From Lichenibacterium minor (GTDB lineage: Bacteria; Pseudomonadota; Alphaproteobacteria; Rhizobiales; Beijerinckiaceae), in assembly GCF_004137685.1 (NCBI RefSeq), contig NZ_QYBB01000010.1:1-64000 (forward strand): a DNA stretch of 64,000 bases, in the 5' to 3' direction. Positions within the stretch are counted from its first letter, which is position 1; every line of letters begins with the position of its first letter. Both the position numbers and the translations under genes were made by a program. Positions 32,453 through 41,606 of the stretch are shown one piece after another. The notes below the pieces were generated by a model. It was not told the origin of the DNA and searched no databases. It saw only the letters and a program-made list of their open reading frames with translations.

Positions 32453-34120
32453 GTGAGCGTGGCCTCGGACGCCGAGATCGCCCGCGCGGCGGTGCTGAAG
32501 CCCATCGAGGAGATCGGCGCCCGCGCCGGGCTCGATGCCGCTGCGCTCTATCGGTACGGCCCCCACAAGGCGAAGGTCGCCCTCGACGCCGTGGCGGCGC
32601 TGCCGGCGCGGCGCGGCAGGCTCGTGCTCGTCACCGCGATCAGCCCGACGCCCGCCGGCGAGGGCAAGACCACCACGACGATCGGCCTCGGCGACGCCCT
32701 GAACCTGTCGGGCCGGCGCACGGTCATCTGCCTGCGCGAGCCGTCGCTCGGCCCCTGCTTCGGCCTGAAGGGCGGCGCCAACGGCGGCGGCCGGGCGCAG
32801 GTGCTGCCGCAGGACGAGATCAACCTCCACCTCACGGGCGACTTCCACGCCCTGACGGCGGCGAACAACCTGCTCGCCGCGATGATCGACAACGGGATCT
32901 ACTGGGGCAACCCCCTCGGCATCGACCCGTCCCGGGTCACCTGGCGGCGGGCGATCGACATGAACGACCGCGCGCTGCGCGAGATCGTCGTCGGCCTCGG
33001 CAACAACGGCGCCGTGCGGCAGGACGGCTTCGACCTCACCGTCGCGTCCGAAACCATGGCGGCCTTCTGCCTCGCCTCCTCGCTCGCCGACCTCGAAACG
33101 CGCCTCGGCCGCATGGTGGTCGGGCAGACCTTCGCGCGCGAGGACGTCCAGGCCTCGGCCGTGAAGGCCACCGGCGCCATGACGGCGCTGCTGCGCGACG
33201 CCTTCGCGCCCAACCTCGTGCAGACCCTCGACGGCTCGCCGGCGCTGGTCCACGGCGGACCCTTCGCCAACATCGCCCACGGCTGCAATTCCGTGGCGGC
33301 GACCGACCTCGGGCTGCGCCTCGCCGACTACGTCGTCACCGAGGCGGGCTTCGGCGCCGACCTCGGGGCGGAGAAATTCTTCGACATCAAGTGCCGGCAG
33401 GCCGGGCTCGCGCCCGCCGCCGCCGTGGTGGTGGCGACGTCGCGGGCGCTGAAGATGCACGGCGGCGTCGCCAAGGCCGACCTCGGCCGCGCCGACCCCC
33501 AAGCTGTGCGCCGCGGCGCCGCCAACCTCCGGCGCCACGTCGAGAACGTCCAAAAGTTCGGCGTGCCCGTCGTGGTGGCGATCAACCACTTCACCGCGGA
33601 CACCGAGGCCGAACTCGCGGAAATCTTCGCCTGCTGCGCCGACATCGGCGTCGGCGTCCACCTGTGCCGCCATTGGGCCGAGGGCGCCCCGGGCGCGCTC
33701 GACCTCGCCGAGGCCGTGGCGGCGCTGGTGGAGGGCGGCACGGCGCGGTTCGCGCCCCTGTACCCCGACCCGCTGCCGCTCGACGCCAAGATCGAGCGGA
33801 TCGCCCGCGACATCTACCGGGCCGACGGCGTGGTCATCGCGCCGGCGGCGGCGAAGAAGCTCGCCCGCTACGAGGCCGGCGGCTACGGCCACCTGCCGGT
33901 CTGCATGGCGAAGACGCCCTACAGCTTCACCGCCGACCCGGCGCGGGTCGGCGCGCCCGAAGGCTTCACCCTGCCGGTGCGCGACGTGCGCCTGTCGGCC
34001 GGCGCGGGCTTCGTCGTGGCGCTCTGCGGCGACGTCGTCACCCTGCCGGGCCTGCCGCGCCGGCCCGCCGCCGAATCGATCGGGGTCGACGCCGCGGGCG
34101 TCATCCAGGGGCTGTTCTGA
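32453..34120 (+). CDS. fhs: Formate-tetrahydrofolate ligase
   Basis: 555 residues, the normal length for the enzyme (also called ftfL). The P-loop-like ATP site [18 protein letters not shown] lies near residue 66, followed by [19 protein letters not shown], and [21 protein letters not shown]. It joins formate to tetrahydrofolate with ATP, feeding C1 units to serine and purine synthesis; in methylotrophs it is central to formate assimilation. GTG 32453 is used as the start; GTG 32459 is also possible. Confidence 0.96.
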   Translation: MSVASDAEIARAAVLKPIEEIGARAGLDAAALYRYGPHKAKVALDAVAALPARRGRLVLVTAISPTPAGEGKTTTTIGLGDALNLSGRRTVICLREPSLGPCFGLKGGANGGGRAQVLPQDEINLHLTGDFHALTAANNLLAAMIDNGIYWGNPLGIDPSRVTWRRAIDMNDRALREIVVGLGNNGAVRQDGFDLTVASETMAAFCLASSLADLETRLGRMVVGQTFAREDVQASAVKATGAMTALLRDAFAPNLVQTLDGSPALVHGGPFANIAHGCNSVAATDLGLRLADYVVTEAGFGADLGAEKFFDIKCRQAGLAPAAAVVVATSRALKMHGGVAKADLGRADPQAVRRGAANLRRHVENVQKFGVPVVVAINHFTADTEAELAEIFACCADIGVGVHLCRHWAEGAPGALDLAEAVAALVEGGTARFAPLYPDPLPLDAKIERIARDIYRADGVVIAPAAAKKLARYEAGGYGHLPVCMAKTPYSFTADPARVGAPEGFTLPVRDVRLSAGAGFVVALCGDVVTLPGLPRRPAAESIGVDAAGVIQGLF

Positions 34121-34274
34121 CCGCACCCGCGTCGGGCGGGCGTCGCCCGGGCCGGCGGGCGGGGCGCGCGCGGCGCACGGCTTAGCGTTTCCAAAGAAAC
34201 AGGGTCGCGCCGGGACGGCCGAGGGGAACCTTCAATCGATTCCAGGCGCTCGATGCAGCGAAGCGACGCCGGCC

Positions 34275-35084
34275 GTGGCCCGCATCGAGACCTCGCCCGT
34301 GACGCTCCTGTCCTCGTTCCAAGCGGCTCCGTCCCCCCGCCACGCCCGGCCCCGCCTCGCGCCGGCTCCCGGCCGGGACGGCATCCCGTCCCGCGCCGCG
34401 GATGGCGGCCCCGCCGAGGCGGCTCCCCCGGACTGGATCTCGCCGGACGGGATCCCGGCACGCCCCGGCCGCGCCATCGCGTCGTCGGCGGGATCCGCGA
34501 TGCTGCGGCGGGCGATCAGCGGCGTCGACGGATATCTGAGCTCCTGTTGCGGGGTGAAGCCCTACAGCGGCGACGAGCGCTGCCTCCTGCGCTACGCCGC
34601 CCTCCCGTCGCCCGGCGCCTACCGCCTGTCGGACGGCACGGCCGTGCGGCCCGGCGACGGGGTCATCGACCTCCACCTGTGGAACGAACACATCCCGCCC
34701 GTGCCGAAGGCCGGGCCGGACCTCGCCTGGGCCCGCCTGCTGGCGCGACGGATGGACCATTCGCTGTCGCTGCTCGCCGCTGCGGCGGCGACGCACCCGG
34801 AGCTGCGCGGCGCGAAGGCCGTCCGCGCCAGGACCAATTTCGTCGGCTGGGGCAGGCACAGCGAGAGCCTGTCGCGTCTCATCGGGCGCTTCGGCTTCGA
34901 GGACGTCGACGAGGGGGCCGCCTCCTTGCCCGCGCGCGTGCACGACGCCTTCGAAAACGTCCTCATCGGCGCGCTCACCTGGACCCACAACCCCGAAGCC
35001 CTGCGGCGGGACAAGCTGATCCGCCAGCGTCGGCCCGTGTGGATGTCGACCGACCTGCTGCGCCGGCGCCATTCCGGCCGCTGA
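34275..35084 (+). CDS. YkoP-like domain protein
   Basis: Up to 269 residues. The first 75 are low-complexity and proline-rich, so the true start may be the ATG at codon 76 (MLRRAISGVDGYL). The conserved C-terminal part (GVIDLHLWNEHIPPVPKAGPDLAWA ... RTNFVGWGRHSESLSRLIGRFGFE) resembles the YkoP domain found with glycosyltransferases and polysaccharide deacetylases. It directly precedes a family 2 glycosyltransferase and AI-2E-type permease, a conserved trio in related genomes, perhaps for a lipid-linked glycan. Confidence 0.65.
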   Translation: MARIETSPVTLLSSFQAAPSPRHARPRLAPAPGRDGIPSRAADGGPAEAAPPDWISPDGIPARPGRAIASSAGSAMLRRAISGVDGYLSSCCGVKPYSGDERCLLRYAALPSPGAYRLSDGTAVRPGDGVIDLHLWNEHIPPVPKAGPDLAWARLLARRMDHSLSLLAAAAATHPELRGAKAVRARTNFVGWGRHSESLSRLIGRFGFEDVDEGAASLPARVHDAFENVLIGALTWTHNPEALRRDKLIRQRRPVWMSTDLLRRRHSGR

Positions 35085-35087
35085 ACC

Positions 35088-36365
35088 GTGCTGCTCGCGC
35101 TGGCGGCCCTGTTCGACGCGGCCCTGGCCTGGGCCATCCTGCGGATGGTCGGGCAATCCAGGCTCTATGCCGGCATCGCGGCGCCCGGGCGAACCCGCGC
35201 GGGAGGGCCCCCGCACTCCCGCCCGCATCCACGGGATGGCGAGGCGGGACGGCGCGGGACGTGCGACGCCATCCCGCCCGCGGAGGCCGCGCCCGGCGGG
35301 GCGGGCGGCTGGCCCGCCGTCACGGTGGTGGTGCCGGCGCGCGACGAGGCCGACGTGGTCGGCGCCTGCATCGGCGGGCTCCTGGCGCAGGACTACCCGG
35401 GCGACCGGCTGAGGGTCGTCCTCGTCGACGACGGCTCGACGGACGGCACCGCGGACGCCGCGCGCGCGGCGGCGGGCGGCGACCCGCGCTTGACCGTCCT
35501 GCCCGGCGGCGCGCTGCCGCGGGGCTGGACCGGCAAAGCCCACGCCTGCGCGCGGGGCGCCGAGCTGTCCCGCGCGGGTTGGCTCTGCTTCATGGATGCC
35601 GACACCCGGGCCGAGCCCGCGCTGCTGCGCGCCGCCGTGACCCATGCCTCGGCCGGCGGCACGGGGCTCCTGTCGCTGGAGCCGTTCCAGGAACTCGGCG
35701 GCTGGGCGGACCGGCTCGTCATCCCCTGCGGCCTGTACCTCGTGGCCGCCACGGGCGACCACGGCGCCGTCAACGACCCCGGCCGCGCGGCGGCGGCCGC
35801 CAACGGCCAGTTCATGCTCTTCGCCCCCGGCGCCTATGCGGCCCTGGGCGGCCACGCGGCCGTGCGCGCCGAAGTCTGCGAGGACCTCGCGCTGGCGCGG
35901 CTCGCCAAACGCCGGGGCCTCGGCTTCGCGCTGCTCGGCGCCGAAACCCTGATCCGCACCCGCATGTACCGCGACGCCGCGCAGCTCTGGCACGGCCTGT
36001 CGAAGAACGTCGGCGCGCTCGGCGGCGGCACGGGCCGCACGGTGCTGATCGCCGCGGGAGGGGTCGCGCTGGCGCTGGCGAGCGTCGCGCTGCCGGCGGC
36101 CGCGGTGGCGCGCTTCGCCGCCGGCCACCGCGGCGCCGACGACCTCCTCGCCGCCGTCCTGGCCTGCTGCGGGCTGCTGTCGGCGCTGGGCCTGCACCTG
36201 GCCGGCGCGCGTCACTTCAGGATCCCCGCCTTCTACGGGTTCGCCTATCCCGCCGGCTACGCGCTGGCCCTGGCGCTCGCCGTCAACGCGGCACGGCTGC
36301 GGCGGCTCGGCCGCGTGCGCTGGAAGGATCGCACCGTGCCCACCGCGGGCGGGAGCGCGCCGTGA
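35088..36365 (+). CDS. Family 2 glycosyltransferase, HpnB/CrtQ-like
   Basis: 425 residues from GTG 35088, 3 bp after the preceding stop. An N-terminal membrane helix is followed by a GT-A core: VTVVVPARDEADVVGACIGGLL, VVLVDDGSTDGTAD, PRGWTGKAHACARGA and CFMDADTRAEP (DxD). The later EVCEDLALARLAKRRG carries the ED base, then R-M-Y and C-terminal membrane helices. PRGWTGK-HA is characteristic of hopene- or carotenoid-associated glycosyltransferases. The insert at residues 45-75 is low-complexity. The acceptor is unknown. Confidence 0.85.
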   Translation: MLLALAALFDAALAWAILRMVGQSRLYAGIAAPGRTRAGGPPHSRPHPRDGEAGRRGTCDAIPPAEAAPGGAGGWPAVTVVVPARDEADVVGACIGGLLAQDYPGDRLRVVLVDDGSTDGTADAARAAAGGDPRLTVLPGGALPRGWTGKAHACARGAELSRAGWLCFMDADTRAEPALLRAAVTHASAGGTGLLSLEPFQELGGWADRLVIPCGLYLVAATGDHGAVNDPGRAAAAANGQFMLFAPGAYAALGGHAAVRAEVCEDLALARLAKRRGLGFALLGAETLIRTRMYRDAAQLWHGLSKNVGALGGGTGRTVLIAAGGVALALASVALPAAAVARFAAGHRGADDLLAAVLACCGLLSALGLHLAGARHFRIPAFYGFAYPAGYALALALAVNAARLRRLGRVRWKDRTVPTAGGSAP

Positions 36366-37438
36366 GCGCCGGCGACGGGCGGGGACGGGGCCGCGGCGAC
36401 GCCGAGCCACCGGCCTGGGCGACGGCCGCGACGCTGACGGCGGTGCTGGCGGTCTGCTACGCCTTGCGCTACGCGCTGCTGCCCATCGCCGCCACGGCGG
36501 CGCTGGCCTTCGCGCTCCACCCCCTCGTGCGCTGGCTGCAGCGGCGGCTGCGCGTGCCCGAAACGGCCGGCGCGGCGCTCGTCTGCCTCGCCGTGCTGGC
36601 GCTGGCGGGGCTCGCCGTGTGGGACCTCGTCGCCGTGGCGGGGGACCGGATGGCGGACCTCGCATCGGAGGCGCCGAGGCTCGTGGCGGACGCGATCCGC
36701 GGGCTCGTCGGCCCCCGGGTCCACGCCTTCGGCCGCGACGTCACGGCGGAGGACATGGCGGCGCGCATCGTCGCCGCGGCCGGCGAAGCCGTCGCCTCGC
36801 CGCAGGCCGCCGCCATGGCCGGCGGCATCGCCCTCGGCCTGCCGGCCGTCGGCGTGCTGATGCTGGTGATGCTGTTCTGCTTCCTGAACTCCGGGCGGCA
36901 GCTCCTGCGGGGGACGCTGCGCCTGTTCCCACCCCGGTACCGCGCCCACATCGCCCAGCTCGGGGCCCGCATCGAGCCGATGTTGCGCCGCTACGTGCGC
37001 GGCGTCGCCGTGGTCACGCTCTACACCGTCGCGGTGTCCTGGCTGGTGCTGGGGTTCGGGTTCCACGTCGGCTTCGCGCTGCCGATCTCGGTCGCCGTGG
37101 GAGTGCTGGAGCCGATCCCTATCGTGGGGCCCGCGGCGTCGATCGCGCTGTTCGGCGTCGCCGGCGTGATCGAGGGCGGCGGCGCCCGGACCTTCGCGAG
37201 CTTCATGGCGCTCGCGGTGTTCCTGCGCGTTTCGGTCGACAACGTCGTCGGGCCCGTGGTGCTGGGGCGCGCCGTGACGCTGCACCCCGTCGCCGTCATC
37301 GTCGCCTTTCTGGTCGGCGCCTCGCTGTTCGGCGTCCTCGGCGTGTTCGTCGCCGTGCCGGTGGCGGCGGCGGCCAAGATCGTGCTCTCGGCCTGGTACG
37401 ACGAGGACGGGGCGGGGCCCGACGACGCCCCGACCTGA
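36362..37438 (+). CDS. AI-2E family (PerM-like) transporter
   Basis: 358 residues from the GTG at 36362 that overlaps the glycosyltransferase stop (GTGA). Seven to eight membrane helices; the family's C-terminal signature appears as EPIPIVGPAASIALFGVAGVI and NVVGPVVLGRAVTLHPVAVIVAFLVGASLFGVLGVFVAVPVAAA. Family members export autoinducer-2, sodium or lipid-related solutes. Translational coupling to the glycosyltransferase suggests involvement in moving the glycan or its lipid. Confidence 0.9.
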   Translation: MSAGDGRGRGRGDAEPPAWATAATLTAVLAVCYALRYALLPIAATAALAFALHPLVRWLQRRLRVPETAGAALVCLAVLALAGLAVWDLVAVAGDRMADLASEAPRLVADAIRGLVGPRVHAFGRDVTAEDMAARIVAAAGEAVASPQAAAMAGGIALGLPAVGVLMLVMLFCFLNSGRQLLRGTLRLFPPRYRAHIAQLGARIEPMLRRYVRGVAVVTLYTVAVSWLVLGFGFHVGFALPISVAVGVLEPIPIVGPAASIALFGVAGVIEGGGARTFASFMALAVFLRVSVDNVVGPVVLGRAVTLHPVAVIVAFLVGASLFGVLGVFVAVPVAAAAKIVLSAWYDEDGAGPDDAPT

Positions 37439-37553
37439 CCCGACCGGCTGCCCCACGCCGCCCCGGCGCGGGCGCGGGGCGTCGTCGCCGAATTTTGCCG
37501 GCGGCAGGGCGGCGACGCGGTGAACCCCTGACGGGTCTCGCCGTTGGACAGCC

Positions 37554-37820
37554 ATGACCGAAGAAACATCCCCCTCCGCCGCCGCCGCCGCGGCGCCCGC
37601 CGCCTCCGCGATCGTCGATGCCCGCCGCCGCGAGATGGCCGTCGAACACCTGCTGTTCGGCACCCTGCGCTTCGTAGCGCACCGCCACCCCGAGCTGATC
37701 GCGGAACTCGAAGGCAGCCTTTCCCACCTGTGGGACAAGGCCGACGACGACACGCGCGACGACGAGGCCGTGAGGACGATCGCGCGCCGCTTCATCAAGA
37801 GCCTGCGCGTCGAAAGCTGA
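37554..37820 (+). CDS. Conserved small helical protein
   Basis: 88 residues. A low-complexity alanine-rich start is followed by a helical domain (MAVEHLLFGTLRFVAHRHPELIAELEGSLSHLWDKA) with acidic (DDDTRDDEAV) and basic ends. No family recognised. It lies just upstream of an HPP membrane protein with 2 bp between stop and start, so they are likely co-transcribed. Confidence 0.6.
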   Translation: MTEETSPSAAAAAAPAASAIVDARRREMAVEHLLFGTLRFVAHRHPELIAELEGSLSHLWDKADDDTRDDEAVRTIARRFIKSLRVES

Positions 37821-37822
37821 GC

Positions 37823-38308
37823 ATGCCGCGCGCGGTCCTTCAGCCCTTCCTGATCACCGCCGTGGTCGGGCTGGTGGCCCTCTTCGGCTATTGGGTGCAG
37901 GCGCCCTGGCTGATCCCCAGCGTCGGCGCGTCCGCCTTCATCCAGCTCCTGCTGCCGGACAAGCCCGCCGGCCAGGCCTACGACACCGGCGTGGGCCAGC
38001 TCGTCGGCATGGTGGCGGGCTTTGCTTCCGTCCTCGTCACGGGCGCGGCGGCGGCGCCCGTGATGTCCGAAACGCACGGGATCGCGCTGGTGCGCGTCGG
38101 CGCCGTGGTGCTGGCGGTGTTCCTGACCTCGGCCGTGCAGGTGCCCTTGAAGGCGCTCAGCGCGGCCGGTGCCGCCGTCGCGGTGCTGATCGCCGCCGGG
38201 GTGGCCTCGACGAGCTGGGCTAGCTTCGGCGTCATCGCGGCCAGCATCGGCCTCGTCACCGTGCTGGGCGAGGTCGCCCGCAGGACGCTGCTGGCCGTCG
38301 AGCGTTGA
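37823..38308 (+). CDS. HPP family membrane protein
   Basis: 161 residues from MPRAVLQPFLITAVVGLVAL. Four membrane helices span the chain; the segment WLIPSVGASAFIQLLLPDKPAGQAYD is the analogue of the HPP motif region (PSxGASAVLLF..P.SP.AQP) of this family, some members of which are chloroplast or bacterial nitrite transporters. The HPP triplet itself is replaced by DKP. It ends the four- to five-gene membrane cluster. Confidence 0.7.
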   Translation: MPRAVLQPFLITAVVGLVALFGYWVQAPWLIPSVGASAFIQLLLPDKPAGQAYDTGVGQLVGMVAGFASVLVTGAAAAPVMSETHGIALVRVGAVVLAVFLTSAVQVPLKALSAAGAAVAVLIAAGVASTSWASFGVIAASIGLVTVLGEVARRTLLAVER

Positions 38309-38327
38309 CGCGCCCGGCCGGCGGCCC

Positions 38328-39533
38328 TCAGGCTTCGCCGTCGGCGAAGGTGTAGACGTCCAGGGGCTGGCCGACGCCGCGTAGCGGGTAGCTGCCGAGC
38401 CGCCGCAGCGCCGCCCCGCATCGCGTGCGCTCGACGAAGGCGCCCGAGAACAGCGCCGGAACGCCGACCTCCTTGGTCAGCGCTTCCAGCCGCGACGCGA
38501 CGTTGACGGCCGGGCCGATCACGGTGAAGTCGAGCCGCGTGCGGGAGCCGATGTTGCCGTACATGACGTCGCCGTAGTTGACGCCGACCCCGTAGCCGAG
38601 CGCGTCCCGCCCGTCCGCGACGCGGCCGGCGTTCAGCGCCGCCATGGCGGTGCGGATGTCGGCGACGGCGCCGATGGCCGCCTGGGCGTCGTCGGGGAAG
38701 ATGGCGAGCAGGCCGTCGCCCATGAACTTCAGGATCTCGCCGCCGTGGCGCTCGATGGGCTCGGACAGGGCGTCGAAATAATCGTTGAGCAGCGCGATGA
38801 CGTCGTCGCGCGGCCACAGGTCCGAGATGGCGGTGAAGCCGCGCAGGTCCACCACCACGATGGCGGCCTCGACGGTGAACCCCGTGCCGCGGCGCGTCGC
38901 GCCGTTGAGGATCGCTTCCCCGGCATGCGGCCCCACGTAGGTGTCGAGCAGGGTGCGGGCGAGGCGGTTCTTGACGCGGACGTCCGCGACCGCGGCGAGG
39001 ACCGGGACGAGGTCGGCGAGCAGGCCGATGTCGTCGTCGGAGAAGCCGCCCAGGCGGTCGGTGGCGAAGGTGACGACGTTGCGCCGCCCCTGCGTGAAGA
39101 GCAGGGGCCAAGCGACATAGTCGGTCACGCCGTCGGCGCGGAGCTCCGCGTAGAGCGGGTAGGGGTCGCCGGCCGGGTCGGAGTCCCACAGCCGGGCGCG
39201 GACCTCGGCCATCCCCTCGTGGATGTCGTGCGTGGGGCTGACGAGGTAGCTCGCGCCGAGCCTGGCGTCGAAACCCGACATGCGGGCCTCGACCGCCGCC
39301 GCGCCGCGCCGCCACATCGCCCTGACGCCGCTCCACTGGGGGTTGTCGATCTGCAGGATCACCACGGCGCGCAGCAGCGGCACGTCCGCCCCTTCCAGCC
39401 GTCGGCACAGTTCCAGGAAGAGGCGGTCCAGGAAGCGCTCGTCGTGCGTGCCGTTGACCAGCCAATCCATCACGGCCGTGCGCCGCGCGGGCCAGCGCCC
39501 GGTCTCGATCGTTCCGATGCCGTCGTGGGTCAT
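38328..39533 (-). CDS. Class III adenylate/guanylate cyclase
   Basis: 401 residues from MTHDGIGTIETGRW. The N-terminal 200 residues resemble the sensor part of Rhizobiales cyclases (MDWLVNGTHDERFLDRLFLELCRRL). The catalytic domain starts near 212: AIVVVDLRGFTAISD (metal Asp), EILKFMGDGLLAIFP (second metal Asp) and DFTVIGPAVNVASRLE (transition-state Arg, substrate-specifying residues). These are intact, so cAMP synthesis is likely. It is divergent from the 116-residue gene. The signal sensed is unknown. Confidence 0.92.
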   Translation of the reverse strand: MTHDGIGTIETGRWPARRTAVMDWLVNGTHDERFLDRLFLELCRRLEGADVPLLRAVVILQIDNPQWSGVRAMWRRGAAAVEARMSGFDARLGASYLVSPTHDIHEGMAEVRARLWDSDPAGDPYPLYAELRADGVTDYVAWPLLFTQGRRNVVTFATDRLGGFSDDDIGLLADLVPVLAAVADVRVKNRLARTLLDTYVGPHAGEAILNGATRRGTGFTVEAAIVVVDLRGFTAISDLWPRDDVIALLNDYFDALSEPIERHGGEILKFMGDGLLAIFPDDAQAAIGAVADIRTAMAALNAGRVADGRDALGYGVGVNYGDVMYGNIGSRTRLDFTVIGPAVNVASRLEALTKEVGVPALFSGAFVERTRCGAALRRLGSYPLRGVGQPLDVYTFADGEA

Positions 39534-39718
39534 GGCGGCCGTCCCCGGGCTGTGCGGTGCACCATACATGATGGGGACGACGGGCGCGCGACGCCATCCC
39601 GAAAAGATGCGCCCGGATTAACCCTGCGGCGCCTTGCCCTGCAACATTCGGGCGCGCCGGGACTTGTGGGCTGGAGCGCCGCCGACGGTGGGCGGCCGTC
39701 ACTCCGAGGAGCTTTCCG

Positions 39719-40069
39719 ATGCCCCAGTTCGACGCGACCATCAAGCACATCAAGGACGGCGTGAAGGGCTTCACCGTCAAGGCTGCCGTGACCAACATCG
39801 AGGGCTGGGAAGCCACGCTCGAGAAGTCCGAGACCGCGGGCGTGAAGACCCTGGTGAAGGATCTCGAGCACCTGAAGAAGCTGATCCAGGACGAGAACCC
39901 CAAGGGCGACCAGATCAAGAAGCTCCTCGCCAAGCTCGGCAAGGAGACCGTCACCTTCGCCGGCAAGGCCGAGGGCAAGAACGCCGAGAAGGCCAAGGCC
40001 CTCGGCGAAGCCCTGACCCACATGGTGGACGAGCCCGAGGGCGAGAAGGAAGACGCCAAGGGCGAGTGA
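39719..40069 (+). CDS. Conserved lysine/glutamate-rich helical protein
   Basis: 116 residues (MPQFDATIKHIKDGVKGFTV...), almost entirely helical with high charge (KKLIQDENPKGDQIKKLLAKL) and no cysteine or membrane segment. A GAGGAGC ribosome site precedes the ATG. No family I recognise; the codon bias is strong, suggesting high expression. It ends before a 20-bp perfect hairpin. Confidence 0.65.
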   Translation: MPQFDATIKHIKDGVKGFTVKAAVTNIEGWEATLEKSETAGVKTLVKDLEHLKKLIQDENPKGDQIKKLLAKLGKETVTFAGKAEGKNAEKAKALGEALTHMVDEPEGEKEDAKGE

Positions 40070-40193
40070 TCCGGTCCCCGGCCGACCAGGCCGGGGGATC
40101 GGATCGGCAGCCCGCGCGGCGCCCGAGCGAAGCCCGCCTCCGTGTCGCGAAGCGATGATGCGGAGACGCCATGAGCCCGGGCCTCACCGCCTC

Positions 40194-40239
40194 GACGCGA
40201 AAGAGCCCGCCGGAGCGATCCGGCGGGCTCTTTCGCGTC
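40194..40239. terminator. Very strong bidirectional terminator
   Basis: A perfect 20-bp stem (GACGCGAAAGAGCCCGCCGG and its complement) around the 6-nt loop AGCGAT, with TTT within the distal stem. It separates the 116-residue gene from the convergent L,D-transpeptidase. Confidence 0.88.
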
Positions 40240-40269
40240 GGGGCGGGACGGGCGCGGCTCCGGGGCGCG

Positions 40270-41040
40270 CTACACCGTCGAGCAGCTTCCGCCGCCGGGC
40301 TGGGGCGCGCCGTCGGGCGCCACGACGTAGCGGTGGTCGCAGACGGCGACCTGGGGCGGGCGGTGGGTGGCGTCGAAGGCGTCGCTGCCGGTCTTCAGCA
40401 TGGCCCAGAACGCGGCGTTGGGATCGTCGCGGTGCTTGTCCAGGTTGGCGGCCGTCATGCGGAACGGCAGGGCCTGGAGCGAGATCGCCGTCTGGCCGCC
40501 CGCGAAGGCCTCGTGGGCGAGGCCGTAGATCTCCTCGATCTCGCGGTTCGTCATGGCGTAGCAGCCGACCGAGCGGCAACCGCCATGGACCATCAGCGAA
40601 TCCCCCGTGCGGCCGAGCGAGCGGTCGTAGGCGTTGGGGTAGCCGACGTTGAAGGACAGGTATTCGCGGCTGTGCGGGTTCATCTGGTTCGGCGCGACCG
40701 AATAGAACCCTTCCGGCGCCTGGTGGTCGCCATAGGCCTTCTTGGGGCCGAGCACGCCCGAATAATGACACACCGGGTAGCTCTTCAGCGGCCGATAGCG
40801 GCCCGAGCGGTCCTCCTTCCACACTTCGAGGGTGGAATCCTCCTTGGTGATACGGATGAAGATGGGCGCCCCCCGGTCCATGTTCTCCGACTCCATCAGC
40901 GCGACGGTGTCGGGGTAGACGGAGCCGATGTTGACGCGCTCGGCGAGGTCGCCCGCGCAGCCGGCGAGCGCCAGGGCGGCGGACAGCGCGGACAGGAGGC
41001 GGAGGGGCTTCAAACGCTTCACGGCCGGACGAAACCTCAC
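40270..41040 (-). CDS. L,D-transpeptidase (YkuD) lipoprotein
   Basis: About 256 residues from GTG 41040; ATG 41058 and GTG 41022 are also possible. A lipoprotein signal ends LSAALALAGC. The catalytic block LMVHGGCRSVGCYAMTN carries the HG and the S-x-G-C cysteine nucleophile of the YkuD fold. It crosslinks peptidoglycan 3-3 or anchors proteins to the cell wall in the periplasm. The C-terminal 60 residues (DPNAAFWAMLKTGSDAFDAT) form the extension seen in the rhizobial DUF-type members. Confidence 0.88.
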   Translation of the reverse strand: MRFRPAVKRLKPLRLLSALSAALALAGCAGDLAERVNIGSVYPDTVALMESENMDRGAPIFIRITKEDSTLEVWKEDRSGRYRPLKSYPVCHYSGVLGPKKAYGDHQAPEGFYSVAPNQMNPHSREYLSFNVGYPNAYDRSLGRTGDSLMVHGGCRSVGCYAMTNREIEEIYGLAHEAFAGGQTAISLQALPFRMTAANLDKHRDDPNAAFWAMLKTGSDAFDATHRPPQVAVCDHRYVVAPDGAPQPGGGSCSTV

Positions 41041-41160
41041 GCTGGGACAGGCGAGCATCCTGCCCGTGGAGCGCGGGCGGAATGTGGCGCCGGCGGGGAC
41101 GCGGCGGTCTTGCACGCCACGATGGGCCGGGATGGTGAACGGAGCGTGTGCGGGCGAGGA

Positions 41161-41283
41161 TCAGCCGGCGTCGGGCGGCGCGAGCAACTCGGCCACGCGG
41201 GCGAGAGGGAGCCGCGCGATCATCCGGGCATCGTCGAGGTCGACCGTCGCTCGCGCCAGATGTGCGGCTGCTTCGGGCTTCAT
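41161..41283 (-). pseudogene. Truncated HEPN domain protein
   Basis: Only 40 residues, MKPEAAAHLARATVDLDDAR..., matching the first helices of small HEPN proteins that pair with minimal nucleotidyltransferases (usually about 130 residues). The chain then ends early (LARVAELLAPPDAG), losing the core helices and RX4-6H site. The ATG overlaps the nucleotidyltransferase stop (ATGA), the usual coupling of these pairs. The toxin half is probably dead. Confidence 0.65.
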
Positions 41284-41597
41284 AAGTCGATGCCGTCGCG
41301 ACGAAGCTCGGCCATGAAGCTGGTCCGTTCTTGATCTGCGCCTTCGGCCAGCGGCATGGCGCCGATCAGTGCCCCCATGTCGTAGAGGACATCCACCTCG
41401 ATCTCGGCGAGGCGCTTCGATTCCGTTCCGAAGCTTCGATAGTCTTTGAGAAACTCCGCGACGTCGTAATCCGAGTCGGGCCGATGGTCGCCCCGCGCCC
41501 GCGAGCCGAAGAGCACCACGCGCGCGAGGCGGTCGCCGTAGGCGGCGTCGAGGGCCGAGCGGAATCGGGTCAGGACTGGGTCGTCGACCGTGGTCAT
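41280..41597 (-). CDS. MNT-type minimal nucleotidyltransferase (antitoxin-like)
   Basis: 105 residues. The nucleotidyltransferase motif GSRARGDHRPDSDYDVAEFL (GSxxRG...DSDxD) is intact at residues 31-50, with the third carboxylate likely in EIEVDVLYD. Such proteins modify or neutralise a HEPN RNase; here the partner gene downstream is truncated. The protein may persist because it is harmless or has another target. Confidence 0.85.
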   Translation of the reverse strand: MTTVDDPVLTRFRSALDAAYGDRLARVVLFGSRARGDHRPDSDYDVAEFLKDYRSFGTESKRLAEIEVDVLYDMGALIGAMPLAEGADQERTSFMAELRRDGIDL

Positions 41598-41606
41598 AGG
41601 TCAAGA

